Assembly: GCA_021234155.1 (NCBI GenBank)
Contig: JAJEKV010000108.1
Span: 847,893 to 911,892 of the forward strand
DNA from: Isoetes taiwanensis
Lineage: Eukaryota; Streptophyta; Lycopodiopsida; Isoetales; Isoetaceae
Reading direction: 5' to 3'
Length of the DNA: 64,000 nt
Positions 11,831-25,020 of this stretch are shown here, one piece after another. A program made the position numbers and the translations under genes. Within the stretch, counting starts at the first letter, position 1. Each line of letters begins with the position of its first letter. A model generated the notes under the pieces. It had not been told where the DNA came from. It was given only the letters and a program-made list of their open reading frames with translations, and searched no databases.

Positions 11831-14800
11831 AAGGCTTAACGTTACGACCAAGAAACAAGGGCTCGACCATTGCGGAGAGGGTCGGATATGATAATAGCAT
11901 GAAGAACGAGCCATAGTTTTTATAATATAGCATGAAGAATGAGCTTTTGGTGAGGGAAAAGAGGTAGTTTCATTATCTACATTCCATGCAAGCTACTATG
12001 CATGCAAGCAATTGCTTGAAACTTCATGTATGTTGTGATTGTGACTCTGTTAGTTGCCTTTCCTCGGCAATACCGCGGGTAGAAAACGACCCCTTCTACT
12101 TCTATTTTATGCTAAGGTCCAAGCTTTAATAGTATAATTGTTTGTTGTTACGCTCCAGACCGATACAGACTAAGCCAATGTGAGCTTGCCAATTATCTAA
12201 TGGATTTCTGCTACAACAACTTTGGGTTTTTTTTGTCTTTCTTGGGGTCAAAGGCAACGGATTTGGATGCTCTCCTGCGGTGGCATGGCCACTCCCGCTT
12301 CTCTATTTTTCTGATTTGCCACAAGAACTAACCGAAAAGGGGAAGATGGGGAGGGACAAGAGCTGGTGTCACAATTTAACTGGAAATTTGAACCATCAGG
12401 TGTATTACGAATGCACGTTTAAGATTCGGGGTATAATTTTCGGCTTACACTCGCTGGGCTCCGCTTTTCGTTTGGAGAACCAGCTCGAAAAAATTATCGC
12501 CCTGGAATCTTTCCAAAGTGCATTACGCATGATACATTCCATAAACAATGCCATTTAGGCGGCAGGATCTTCCTTGGATACCTCTTGGTTGATTGGGATC
12601 TTATGCAAACCCCTAGAGCTATGTTAAGCGGGTCAAACGGTCCACGACATTGAGATTTTTCTTCTCTAACTTGTGACCGTTGATATACCGTGAAAGAATA
12701 TCCCGAGGTCGAAATTTCTTTCTTTCTTCTTGAGCAATATCATTTTAGTGGCCGGACTTTTAGCTTTTTTTTGTCAGAGAAGGTGGAGGTAGGAAGTCGG
12801 CAAGAAGGCCTTCTTGTAGAGGCATCCCGGATTCTCCGGCCTGTGCAACAGATCCCGAGTATCTAACCTTGTTAGAATTCCATCATCGCCATTAAGGCAA
12901 GATATCAAGCCATCCCCCGAATCCTGATTTGTGAGCTTGGATTTCTTGGGTTTGGGGCTTTGAAGCCTTAGGCTTGCCCTTTGATATCTTTTTTACTTGA
13001 GCTTTATCATGGTTTGAGATCCAATCAACAAACTTTAACCTTGTCACACCGGTTTCACATCTTATGCAAGCTCGCACTGCATTTATTTACACCTAGGGTA
13101 CTACCTCTCGCCTTACTCTCTTTTCAAATCTTAGATCAGATTTATTTATACCTAGGGTACTATCTCATGCCTCCCGCCTTTTCAAATCTTAGATCACATT
13201 GTTTTAGTATATGATGTATCAATTGATAAGTTACAGGAGAAGGATGTAAGGATGTTTTAGTATACGATGTCAATTGATAGGTTACAGGAGCATGATGTGA
13301 AAGGAAAGGATGTGAGAAACAGATGGTGAAAAAATAAGGATGGATGTGATGGCTTTTACCTATTTGATTTTGTAAGGAAATGCATTTTTGTTATCACAAT
13401 CATGACTTATGGAAGACACAATATGCTGGCTTTCCAAAACGCAAGGAAATCTCAAATGTAGCATACCAAGTTACAGGAGACTTGTGTAAATCATGACTAT
13501 TATTGATAAATTTATACTATTTTCAATACTATGGCTTTGAAGAATTTAGCTGACTAATAAGTCCACCAAAGTAATATCTGCTATGGAATTTGTCGTAATA
13601 GAGGCAGACAGGAAAAAAAAAGAGGACGGGGCGTTATTCTCCATCCAATCAGTCAATGGTGTAATCGTGAATTGTTTCTACATTTGAGGAATATCTTTTT
13701 AGATCGTGACACCTTGTGACCACCTGAATCAAAATTCCCTCTCTCTGATTACTTGACCACCTGATCAAAATAACTGCCGATACAAACAACAGGAGAATAA
13801 AACCATAGGAGACCGTGAGAATTTGGCAACTAAAAAGTTGTTTTAAGTTGATGAAGACAAAGCCAAAGTCAATGATATTTTTGACAAATTCGTCCAATGC
13901 TAACGTTTTGAATCATCAAACTTCAAAATCGACTCTGTATTTCTTTGATAATCGGTAACCCTTTCCTTCAACCCAATGCGGCAGCTTCCAGACCTGAACA
14001 TTCTTCATAAGCAATCTTTACTGACTTTAAGGTATGTGAAGTCTGTCCCAAAACACTTTATCTGTTAAAACGTACGTTCTCAGCTTTTCATATTTTAAAA
14101 CCACATTGCCTTCATCAATATCATATATGCCCACAGATAAGACTAAAGACTCCGAATGGGACAAAAATTAAACATAAGTTTGGCACAGGCCAAGCATTAT
14201 ATGCATGATGATTCCCACGTGATGCAAATGTGCAAAAATACAGCCGCTTAGCCTTCTTGATGGAAAAGAGCAACATCCTTTTCATGAATCTGTAAACTAT
14301 TCTCCAAGTTATCTATACCTGCTTCAAAAAAATAGTATATCCCTTGTGAATTCCAGAATCTACCAGCTCCTGAAAAGACGAGAAGGCATTTATATATAGA
14401 AAAGAGAAAAAATGATACATATTACCGTGTGCTCAACGTTCTGAAACCAACATTTCCAGCCACATTCGCTGTAAGGCAAAGCATGATATAACCATAATAA
14501 TATTTCATTTACATTTGGACCTTGGAATGAAAAATGCACCTTATACTCATCCTCTTGCAACGCAGAAAACTTTCATTTCAAGGCCTGCTGCAGGCATGTA
14601 TACATGGGATTATTTGACATTGCCTCATTGAGACAGTGGGTTCTCCCCATGAATATAAAATGGTACACAGAAAAACGGAGCTCTAAAGAGGGCTTCCACA
14701 AGAAAATAATTATAAGTACAGATGTACATCCAACAATACTCTGCTGAACAGAATTGTTTTGAGATGATTAACACCACTGTCAATGCCAAAACTGCATTTG

Positions 14801-14849
14801 GTTATTAATCATCAAAAACAAATTCGTAGCCTGGTCATTGGTCGTCAGT
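11831..14849. other. Intergenic, downstream of the ATXR3 homologue
   Basis: No recognisable gene is seen. There is a 92-codon plus frame at 12280-12558 and a basic minus frame at 12892-13077; neither resembles a known family. The bases just below 14850 are probably 3' UTR of the minus-strand methyltransferase gene. Confidence 0.25.
13081..13310. repeat. Two adjacent tandem duplications
   Basis: A ~60-bp unit, TTTATTTA.ACCTAGGGTACTA..CTTTTCAAATCTTAGATCA, is present twice (13081-13140 and 13140-13199). It is followed by a second unit of about 52-58 bp, GTTTTAGTATA.GATGT..CAATTGATA.GTTACAGGAG, also twice (13201-13252 and 13253-13310). Confidence 0.75.
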
Positions 14850-17800
14850 CTAACAAAAATCTACGCTATGGTAGTCTTCAACCACTCAATCATTTCCGAG
14901 ATTGACAGTAGTGTGCCTTTCTTGAATTGCATCGAACATTGGGCTTCCATATAACCTCTATTGCTCTAAATTCCAAACTCCTTAGGCCACTGCTTTTGCA
15001 GGTCCTTCCTACAAGGATCAAAATTGTTTAGCACAAAAAACTACAAAACCCAGCCTCTTACATACCATTGTTCTGAACATCGACATCCGGTTCTTTCCAT
15101 ATGCACGCTTGAAAATCCTGGCTGGTTTTAGCATAGCATGAAGACAGGTCAGGTAAGACCAGACAGCCTTTACTGCCAAGAGATGAAATTTGTGCCTGGC
15201 TCAGCATTTTGTTTTCTCCCAATTTATTAGCTGGCCAAGAACATACACTTTACCATATGTTTTATTCCAAGTATATGATCCTGAACCTTGTTTACCAAGG
15301 TCAAGCCGCAGTTATTTCCCAATGTAGGTGATTGATAAGTGCCATAATCCTGATACAACATATCGTTAAAATATGCTTCCAACTCTGATACTCACAAAAG
15401 TTATGGGTCATTTAATTGTTACCCGGAAGTAAAGAAACATTCTGTGTATGCATACATATGTATAACATCTGCGCAGCATCATGATGACCACACAATGTGA
15501 GGGAAGACAGCTTGAGAAGTTCGCCTCTAAGCCTGTGGAAAGTACAAAAAGCAGTTAATTAGCCATTTCTGATTGACTGCTTGACTGGTAGAAGACTGTC
15601 AAAAGCTCACCATAGAAGAGAGGATTTAAGACCATTCACTGAACCAACTGGATAATGATCCTGAATATTCTTTTTCAATTCAATGAGCTTTTCCTTTGAA
15701 AGCTGGACTTCCAGGCACCGAGCAGTTCATCTTATCATAGAGTTGTCTCCCTTTCCAAACTTTTGCTATAAGTTCCTTTACCTCAACCTTCTTCAGTGGC
15801 TTAAGGAGCTTTTCTCGGTCTTCAAAAGGTTGGAAAGGACGGCCTTTACCCAAAATGCATTAACAATCATGTCATTTTAAAATCCTGCACCCTCCAAAAA
15901 ACAGTTAAAAATTATATGCATACCTTATCTCAGCGTTATTGCCAGGTTCTGCAGCCTTGACGCACACCATCTGCCTGATAAAACAGAAAACAAGCACCAG
16001 ATATAAATTCATGTAGAACAAGAATGTTACCTTGCATACAAAAAATGTCTACCTGCACCTCTGCATCAAGCCTGTCTAATTCATAAAATGCTTCAGCTCC
16101 TGCTTTTTCCTTCTTTTTTCTGTTCCCTTTAATTAACTCCTCAGGAAGATGAACACGTTCAAATTCAATAAATTTTTTACCTGAAAACAACAATACCACA
16201 GCCTATATAAATAACAGCACTAAAAAATCCTTCCATTTCAAAACAATGTACATACCAACAATGATGTGTGTACTTCACAAGCCAGTCTGGCAATCCAGAG
16301 AGCATGCAATCCCCAACCCCAGCTTGCTTCATTTCTTCCAAAATAGCAGGAGAAATTTGAGGATCGGGGTACAAGCTTGTTGTAGAAGCAATTTGTGGCG
16401 CTGTAATATACCATGATGCTCCTTCATAACCTGCAGTCGTGCTTGAGTCAGCAGATAGAAAATCACAAACACAATAAAAATCGTTCCATACCTCCTGAAA
16501 AGTTTCTGCTCCAGCAAGATTCAAATAACTACCCCTGCAGCCATGACTGCCACAAGGCATATAGAGGTGTAATCCTCTTTACTCTAAATACAAGGAAGAA
16601 GAATAAGGTGAGCAAATTTGTATACAAATGAAGTTTACTAAAAGGCAGGCAATCACTAAGCACCTCTGTCGGAGTTGTAGTCAAAAAGTCAGTTCTTCTC
16701 CAAAACTTATATTTCTTAAAGTGTAAACGCCAATGGTGAAAACTATTATTAACTGCTGTTACCCTGTGCATGGCCAGCAAACGAATTTAGGCATCAAGAA
16801 CATAAAAAAAGGGAGGCATGTTGATATATATATTATAGAGACATACTTGGCCCTACAGTTAGGCCACAAGAGTGGCAAATCGACTTGCATAATTGGCCTT
16901 ATGCATTGCATCAACCACTACTAGATCATAACCTGCGTGCATCTCCCCTGCATTACTAAAGGAAATAAGTATGGAAACGAGAGATCCATGAACGCAAATG
17001 CAAAATCTATCAACCTTGGGTCTCTCAAGAAAAATATTGTAGAATTCTGGTGCAGGTTCACGCTCTTTTTCTGAAAGCATCGTGATCCCATCCTGCTTCT
17101 CAAACCACCTCCAAGCAGGATAAACTCTACAAGCAAGAAGCAAAACCTATTTAGTATGGTTGGTTTGACTAACAAAATGCATAGTACCTCGTAAAATAAT
17201 GCAAAACAAAAAATTGTGCTAATTCATGTCTCAGGAGCTTAATCGGGACACATTGGCGTATGGAAGAAACGCCTCTCATAAATTCGATATATGCACATTT
17301 ATGGTAGACTGGAAGTTTCAACCAAGCCATATTACTTGATTGGTGTACAGACTTATCTGAAGATCAGTATGGATAAGGACTATACATGGTACCTAAAAAC
17401 GCATTCTGACTAATAGTACCTCCAAGGAACTCAACCACAAAATCGTCCTTCTGAAATCCACCAGGCTTGTTACAAAACAACACCAAGACCCTGTTTTGAA
17501 AAGAAAACCATGTCAAGAGGCAAATAATAGAAAAGCAGTGTTCATGTGTCAAATTGAAATTTACACCTTATGTAAGCTACATATTCTCTCTTTAGGCCTG
17601 CTCTTTCATTTTTCCCAGAGGGTCATGACAAAATACTTGTGGGTCCATATCTTGTGACTCCTTTTTGCATCTTCATGAATTCTCTGTACCATTGACTCAA
17701 TGAGTGCTCCATAGGGGCCCTTACTTCCCGATATAATGCTTAACCTCCTTATTTAGGAGAGCACATAATAACTTCTGTATAAAGAAAAGAAATAAAAAAC

Positions 17801-20800
17801 AAATTTTTAGTTTGTTAACAGTAAAGCTACATAGAAACACGAAAGTAAAAGACACTGACATCTTCAATAAACTGTTGCTTTTCCAAGGTCTGTAATAGGT
17901 GTGTCATCAGGCATTGTATCCAACAGTAGATTTATGCGTGTATGGTTCAATAATCATAGACCTCTTGCTCAATCACACTTCATCCACCAATTTTTACTTA
18001 GGCCTATAATCTTTAATCTCAGGAACATCTAAATGGCTGTACTCACAGCCCCTTTTTTCTCTTGCTATCTTGAGCTTTTCCTCATAGTCATCTGGTAGCT
18101 CTACCCTCATCTTCCTCCTTACCAGATCTTCACCTATGACAATACAGTAGTCATCAACCACTGTGTACTTCCTGTAATGGGGGAACCATGGATGCTTTGG
18201 TCATTCGTGCACCCCACTCCCCGAGACCCAAACTCCAGCATTTCACCAATGTCATCATTCTCAAATACACAATTGAACCCTCTGACCCACTTTCCATCTC
18301 TGTATCAGACCGTGCCAGCTCCATCATTTTCATGTTACCACGTCCTCGTCGGATGTTTCTGTTTCAGAATCTGACCAATGTGTTTCATCTAAGCCTCTCC
18401 GCTTCTTTCCAGAAACACATTTTCCTTTCTGGATATTGTTCCCCAAATCCTTTCCGCATTGCTGCATTATCAGACTTCTGACCCTTGGCTTTCCCATGCT
18501 GCTTCTGCTTGAGGGCTTCTGCACTATGCTATTATTTAAGTTGGTAGGAAAATAAGCCTTCTTAAACTTAAAAAAAAAGATTAAATGCAACTCTGAAAAG
18601 ATCTTTTCAATAAAAAGGGAACTCTGTGTATTTTCTGCAGAACTGCAAAGAAAGAGTTGCAAATTATATTCATATATACAGAACACCATACATAAACTTT
18701 TTTTGCACGGGATGGGGACCCACCTTAGCAACCGCCTCAGTATTCTGAAAAAAAATATCAGTCTCAAAGCGCCAAAACCAATTTGCCAGCTGAATAGGAA
18801 CCTTTCTCCAGTCTATGTTCAACAATGGCAAGGTCTATACTCTTCTCCCACTCAGCATGACCCTGCCCACATGTCTGAATCATATACACATGTTCAGATT
18901 TCAATAATAATAAGTAAAAGTAAAGGGACGAAGGCACATACCTTTAACAATGACTTCTTATCATGACTCATAAGCACCTTTAGAATGTTACCGATCTTCT
19001 TATGAAGCAAGCTTTGTAATTCAATTGGCACCTCATCCCTGACCTTCACCGAGCTAGTCTTTACCGATCCAAGTGCTTGACAGTTTATTATTGCATGAGA
19101 AGGCCTCTGTATTATTGTTGGCTTGAATAACTTCTTCGAGGTGGAAGTTTTAACCTTCTTGCTACTTGATTGGGAAATTGTAGTATTATTAGCTCCACGC
19201 TTGCATGACCTTGTTTCCTCATTCTGAAGCATCCTTGGAAGATGTAGCACAAGTATGCAATTTACATTGTTTTCACATCATCATGTTGAAGAATTGATTC
19301 AACTTCATGCTCAGTGCCAGTACTATCAGCGCCCCCAGGTCCATCTCGCGCCTGCCACTTCATCATGATTCTCTTCGCGTGTAACAGCCTAAGTCTTTTA
19401 ATTCCTGAAATCCTAGCATGTGCATCATTTCCCTTCATTTTACAACGCATTCACCTTATTGACAGAAAAGCGCTCTCCAGAAGCTAAATAGATTCATCGG
19501 CACCCTCATCAAAAAACTCCACTTAACATTTAAAATCTGGACTTCAGATTCTCTCTCAAATGAGAACACCCTCTCACCTCCACAAATATAATAAAAGGAC
19601 AGTGTTGAAGGAAGCGAAGTTATTCCTTCTGGAGGGCTCAATAATGTACATCCATTCAGTATAATAACCTTACACTGTGAACCTAACAAACCTGTAAATG
19701 CCACAAACAATAACGATGAGAAAGACAATAATACTAATGCAAAATGACTTAGCATACTCACCTGTACAGCTTCCAAAGCTCTATCTTGAACTGAAAGTAT
19801 TTAAGGAGCTACAGTCTAGAAACTCGACCTTCTTGCATAAAATTCCTTTTACTGCAACATGCCATGCCTGCCCCTGCATGTGGCTAGTGTGGCTAGAATA
19901 GATTTCAAGTCCCCTTGGAAGGACTGACAGAATGACATAATAATGTTTTTTTCCAAATTTTCCCAGGACATTTTGAGGGGCCATTGGTTTGTCATCACAT
20001 TCAGTATTGAGAACAGTATCCACTTCCATGGGCACAGGAGCACTTTCACCATTGTCTGAGCATGTCATTTTACAACCCTGGGGTAATGCTTCACTATTGA
20101 ATCTCTGTTCTGCCGCCGCTTTTTCTGACACTTCAATTTCTCATCATCGTTAATTCCAAACATGTTTAACTACTCTTTTAGAAGAGTTTGTTGATACAGG
20201 CTAACACCATGATTCTCGCGATCCTGAATCCACGATTTTGTCTAACTGGTATACATCCCCAACCTTATGGTGTTTCGTGTTGACTACTGTCTTCCCATGA
20301 GGTACTAATGTGTTTGAATGGGCTACAGATGGACTCCAATGGTTGGACCAGTGTTGTACTTCTTTCCCACTGAGCCACATGTCCAAGAGATCAGTTAATG
20401 TAGCAGGAATTACCTGATTCTTATAATGTTTGATAACGTATTCCTGAAGAGTTGTACATGCAAAAGCTCATAGAGGACTTATAAAGATCCTGGATGTCAG
20501 CAATATTAGCATTCGCTGAATAGTTCCCTCCTTTAACACCTCCGAGGAGTCATTAGTTGAGGTGGGCATCATTTGCTGCCTTGATTGATGCTCCTCGAGA
20601 TTTGCTACAGGCTCCTAACATGGATCCAGAACAGCCCAGATCATGAATAATTGAGATTGGCCCACATGCTTTCCATGTACTTCAGAAGTTGGAATATTTA
20701 CACTAAACGCTGATTCCTTCGGATGACAAACACCCCCCTTTGCATCTTGTTCATGTCTCTTCATGGGTTTTCCTGTTAGCTGCTCCAATAGCACTGTCAT

Positions 20801-23692
20801 TTCCATGAGTCGGCAGCACAATGTGGTCTTTTGATGGATTTTGTGTAACTTTCCTGGGGTGACACTTCTAAGTTTGCCAGACGGCATTGTTGATTTATTC
20901 AAACTAGATACTTGCCCATGTTTGACATGGATTTGTTGTTTGATTTGGGTGCCTTCTGGGGTTTTCCAATACATCAGTTTGAAACATTTTGCCAATTTGT
21001 AGCTTGGATGATGGATAGAAAATATTTCTGGACAGTCTGAGCTTTACTAGCTCCAGCGAGGTGGTACAAAAGTCATTTTCTCAGTTTGTAAGCTGGATTC
21101 TATAAAATGCTTCCGCTGGTCCACTGAATTCAACTGCATGAAATCACAAAGAGGGTGCCCTTCATTCCAAAAAAAAAACTTTTACACATGCCTTTCTCAT
21201 GGCCAGTGTTCATTTCAAATGTACCATATAAATTGTCAAACTGAACAAGCTTCCAATCTCCACCTCTCAAGTCCACCTCCATGTACCTTCGGCTTATAGA
21301 CATCATCATAAGACAACATATTATCGGCCCATTCATCTGTCACTGTTGGCCTTTCTGCATTTTAATTGCATTGGATCTATATCTATGCCTAGGACCTCAA
21401 ATCCATCTTCTTTGATTCTAAATTCCCCATATCTCCAAGGACTAAATGCATCTGTAAACCATGAACCTTGTCAGCCTAAAACAAAGCACCTTAAAACACC
21501 AGTTGTGTAACCTCTATACCTCCCTTCTTTAGTACTTGAATGTCCTGCAAACCATCAATGCCTCTGTAATAAAGAAGTAATGTATCAGGAGCTAGAACCC
21601 TGATTCATTCAGCAAAGATGTAAAAGAAAGTTGACAAAGACAGAAAAATTAGCCACCATACCATTTACTATTTCTTTTTTTTCCGGATCAATGTGTAATT
21701 TTGCATAAGGTTTTCAACTCTCGTCAATATGTAAGTCCTCAAAGGGGAGGGACGGCCCTAGACCACTTGACAGCAAGAACTAATCTCTTGCTTCATTTTA
21801 GAATGTGCCTCAGGTTTCCAAAGGTACAGCTTCTTAAAATCACAGTTCGTTTGTTGCATTGAAAAACTCTCCTTCCCAAATTGATAAGCAGAACTATTCA
21901 AAGTGTGAGAAAATTGACCAGAGGTTGATGACCTCACTACAGACTCAAGGTGATCCATTCATTTGTCCCCAAACGATTGACCATGTATCATTTTGTAGTG
22001 TCTCACTTTCATACAAGTACTGTAGATATTCTAGATCCATTGGCCCTTGACAATTCCCCATCCAGATCGTGAATATATCCATCCAATGGAATCTTGAGGT
22101 CCATCAAACAACTGGCCTTCCCTCATTTATCTGGCCGATGCATCTTCTACCTTTGATCAGCAGACTCTGCAGCTTATCTCAACTGCATTAGCCGGAGCTA
22201 TTTCTTGATTCAAGTCCTTTGGTTCCTCGGGATATTATGTGACTTTGAGTCGCCGATTTGTAGTGTACCTTCTGGCCACTGGCATTATGTTCCTCTGAAC
22301 GGGGTGTCTCAAGAGTGTCTTCTGTACCTTCCGTTCCTATCAGAATACTTCGAATCACGATTGTTTCTGCCATCGTGGTCTGTCAACAGAATGATCAGAT
22401 CAGCTTTGTGTAACCATTCCGACCAGCATAGCCAGAGATTTCATTTAAATGGTATCATGTGACCTACTTCTTCATATATGAATTTCTGCTGTAATATCTA
22501 TCTGAACCTTTTCTTTGAGAATCATCACGATAATTGCCTTTCCGAGCCACTCTACTAGAAACGTTATCTCGTTCATCATATAGCCCTTCTATACCTCCTG
22601 TCAGCACGATCCGGGATGGCCCTTTTGGAATGAAAACCCCCACTGTTTTGAATCCCTGTGGCTGTATTCAGCATTATGCATCAGATGGTTCTCCGCTTCT
22701 TCATTGGGAGACTTTCTCTCAATTGCCTCAGCATTTAAAGCCATCCCTTCAACCTGTGAGGTGCCAAAGTAATGGAAGGCTCTCCTGCGGTATCCACTGT
22801 GCTGGGTTTCACTTGTAAAAAGTGCGTGTTGAGATTTCACTTGCTGGACTTACGGTCCCACCTTGACACCCGGCCCTACTTCCCCTCTGATCTGCATTCT
22901 GATACCTGAGCTACAACCTTTGCATCAGTTGTTTTGCCATCAGAGTGTGTTCATCGTCCATGTCTGCTTTTGGACCTGGGGGCACAAAATTCATTCTCAG
23001 GCAATGGCTTTGCATCTTTTATAGGACCAGGCAAATTTCCTGGGTGAAGGGGTGGTCTTATTAGGGTAATCTGCCAACGCAATGTGTGTGGGGACAATCA
23101 ATGGAACCTGCATCTGAGGAGTCCAAATGCAGCTTGTCATTTTCAGTATCTTCTTCTTCTAAACCAGATTTCTGTTGAAAGGAAACATTTTTCAAATTCC
23201 TCTCTCAGATGATACCAGAGAAACACTCTGGCAAATGGATATAACTTCCTTGTGTTCAACAGAACACTCCATGTTGAAATCCTCCAAACTTAATTCCGCT
23301 TTTTGTAAGCCCACTCCTGTCTGCAGGCTGACAAGCTTGGTAATTTCCCAGCAGCTGCAAAAGAAGAATAATCAACTCAGAATAAAATTTTGATGTACTC
23401 GCTTGATAGCTGCATACAAAACAGCTAATTGTTCAAGCTCCAACTAGCATTAGATAAAAAATGTGCACCCAGAAAGATTAAAAATTTAAAAAAATGCTGG
23501 CAAACAATACCATCAAAAGTAAAATCGATCTCTATAACCTTTCAGGACCACGTTGAATTCCTGCATATATAAAACCAATCCAATTACACAGAAACACCTC
23601 CCCCACACTACAAACTGATATGCCGGGCAAGCAACAACATAACAAGGCAGGAAACTAGGAGCTGAACCTGTGAGGGCAACTTCGGCCATCAT
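14850..23692 (-). CDS. ATXR3: ATXR3/SDG2-type histone H3K4 methyltransferase, multi-exon
   Basis: Family role: the SET-domain enzyme that deposits bulk H3K4 trimethylation in plant chromatin. The order on the minus strand matches the plant family throughout. A likely start is at 23687-23692 with splice donor ACAG|GTTCAG. Then come a polar N-terminus (23350-21760), a GGDW segment with a frame-shifted NEGHPLCDFMQ (21300-21130), an F-box-like/leucine-rich part (ATC.GQAWHVAVKG ~19870; VIILNGCT ~19665), an S/D/E-rich linker (~18360), EWGARMTKASMVPP (~18210), RRKMRVELPDDYEEKLK (~18100) and EPYTRINLLLDTMP (~17930). The SET part follows (17490-16650), then post-SET CGSHGCRGSYLNL (~16550), GDCMLSGLPDWLVKY (~16290), FERVHLPEEL (~16160), SKEKLIELKKNIQDHYP (~15670), CGHHDAAQMLY (~15480) and a C-terminus ending near 14850. 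At least 20 exons are implied. Single-base frame breaks occur in many exons. Confidence 0.9.
16650..17490 (-). other. SET domain exons of the ATXR3 homologue
   Basis: The exons read, in order, CNKPGGFQKDDFVVEFLG (~17480-17410), YPAWRWFEKQDGI and PAPEFYNIFLERPK (~17140-17020), GYDLVVVDAMHKANYASR (~16945-16885), a frame-shifted ICHSCGPNC (~16885-16855), then VTAV (~16762-16751) and, in a shifted frame, IGVYTLRNISFGEELTFDYN (~16730-16670). The CHSC motif (the NHS equivalent in this family) and the catalytic-site Tyr of FDY are retained. The frame breaks at ASR/ICHSC, at CGPNC, and again before IGVYT and within TFDY, by single bases. Introns fall at positions that split ERPK from GYDL and NCRAK from VTAV. 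Confidence 0.85.
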
Positions 23693-23931
23693 TGTTTCCT
23701 ATCCAACAAATCATATTAGGCATCCAGAAGCGATCCCCTCAAGCACCTGAGCCTTGGCGCCCCAACATGGCACTATCCAGAAACGGCGACGCTCTACATG
23801 CATATGTGCTAACCCTAAACAGCCAGACATCGCCAGAAAGCACCTCATCCTCTTCATCCCTATGGACAACTACGGCCATACAAGCAAGGCTATGAAAAGC
23901 AGAAACATGGGCATATTGCAGCTCTAGGGAA

Positions 23932-23967
23932 AAGGACTTGCGGAATCTTAAGTTCCGGCAAGTCCTT
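23932..23967. promoter_or_regulatory. 36-bp imperfect palindrome upstream of the ATXR3 homologue
   Basis: AAGGACTTGC at 23932-23941 is mirrored by GGCAAGTCCTT at 23957-23967, and GGAA/TTCC continues the stem inward around TCTTAAG. It lies about 240 bp upstream of the proposed methyltransferase ATG, in the likely 5' UTR or promoter. It could form a hairpin or bind a dimeric factor. The function is inferred only from position. Confidence 0.5.
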
Positions 23968-25020
23968 AATTCTGAAATGGGTGCTCAACCCGCACTGGCA
24001 TCATGAGACCTAGAAACTTGATCCGGCGGACGGGCTGCCATTGTTAAAGAGGGAAGGAGGAGGGTAGAGCAGGGGCAAAAGGCTGGGCCGGGCAATTGAG
24101 CAAATCCGTCGGAACCAGCTATGGCGACCAGGTCCGGTATGAAGAAGAAGCACGAAACATGAACTACTTATGTTTTGGCGAAGGAAAAGAAGGGGAAAGC
24201 TCCTTCTCGTTAAAAAGTATTGGGCCCCTTTTTTTATTTTTCTCTCCCCTTTTTTTCCCCTTTCATTTTTTCTTTTATTTTCCTTATTTAACCTCTTTTT
24301 TACTTTTTTACTTGATCATTCCCTCCTTTTATTTACCTTTGGCAACAAATCTCATCCCAAAGGCCCAATTCGACCAGCCCAATAGGAAGCCCCACAAATA
24401 TTTGTCATTTGCACTAAGTCCTCTAACATGGCAACACCATCTCCAATATGCAGTTCACCTGCACAGCCTTTCTCAGAAGATGCTATGAAATGCCTCGAGT
24501 AAATGGCTCCCTGCCATTTTTTGTACATTGAGTGAAATTAGGTACCCTCTCCCGACAAGAAGGATATGATATTGACTATTGAATATCCTAATTTTCAAGA
24601 GTGAAGCCTGGCCATAAGTTTTAAAGAAAACAAAAGTTTTATACTTGAATCAATGCTTAATCATATGTGTAAATGCCTACATAAACATGTTCCTCTAGTG
24701 AAAGAAAAGTATAGAAATTCACCATAGCAATACTGCAACTTATGCTCCAATCTACAAATAGTAGAATTTTTATGCAAGAAATGCTTATCCCATTGACCTA
24801 AAAAAGGTATGACTATATTCCCAATTTAAATGCCACGTGGTAGAAAGGAGTTGGTCAATCTAGAGATCCATTTCCATATATATAGAATGTTGTGGGTAAT
24901 TCATAAAGGGATGTTTGACTTCCCTCTCTTATCCTAGTGTACAATACTCAATTCTCATAGCTATGCACATGCTCCTTCTACGTCCTATCACTCTCTACGT
25001 GGGCCCTCAATCTTGTTATA
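23968..25020. other. Intergenic 5' flank, pyrimidine-rich
   Basis: This stretch contains a long T/C-rich run at about 24225-24345 and no conserved protein. It is probably the divergent upstream region of the minus-strand methyltransferase gene. Confidence 0.3.

Noticed and set aside
24096-24488. 130-codon plus-strand frame upstream of the ATXR3 homologue
   Set aside because: It is mostly translated T/C-rich low-complexity DNA (Phe/Leu/Ser runs) with no conserved motif.
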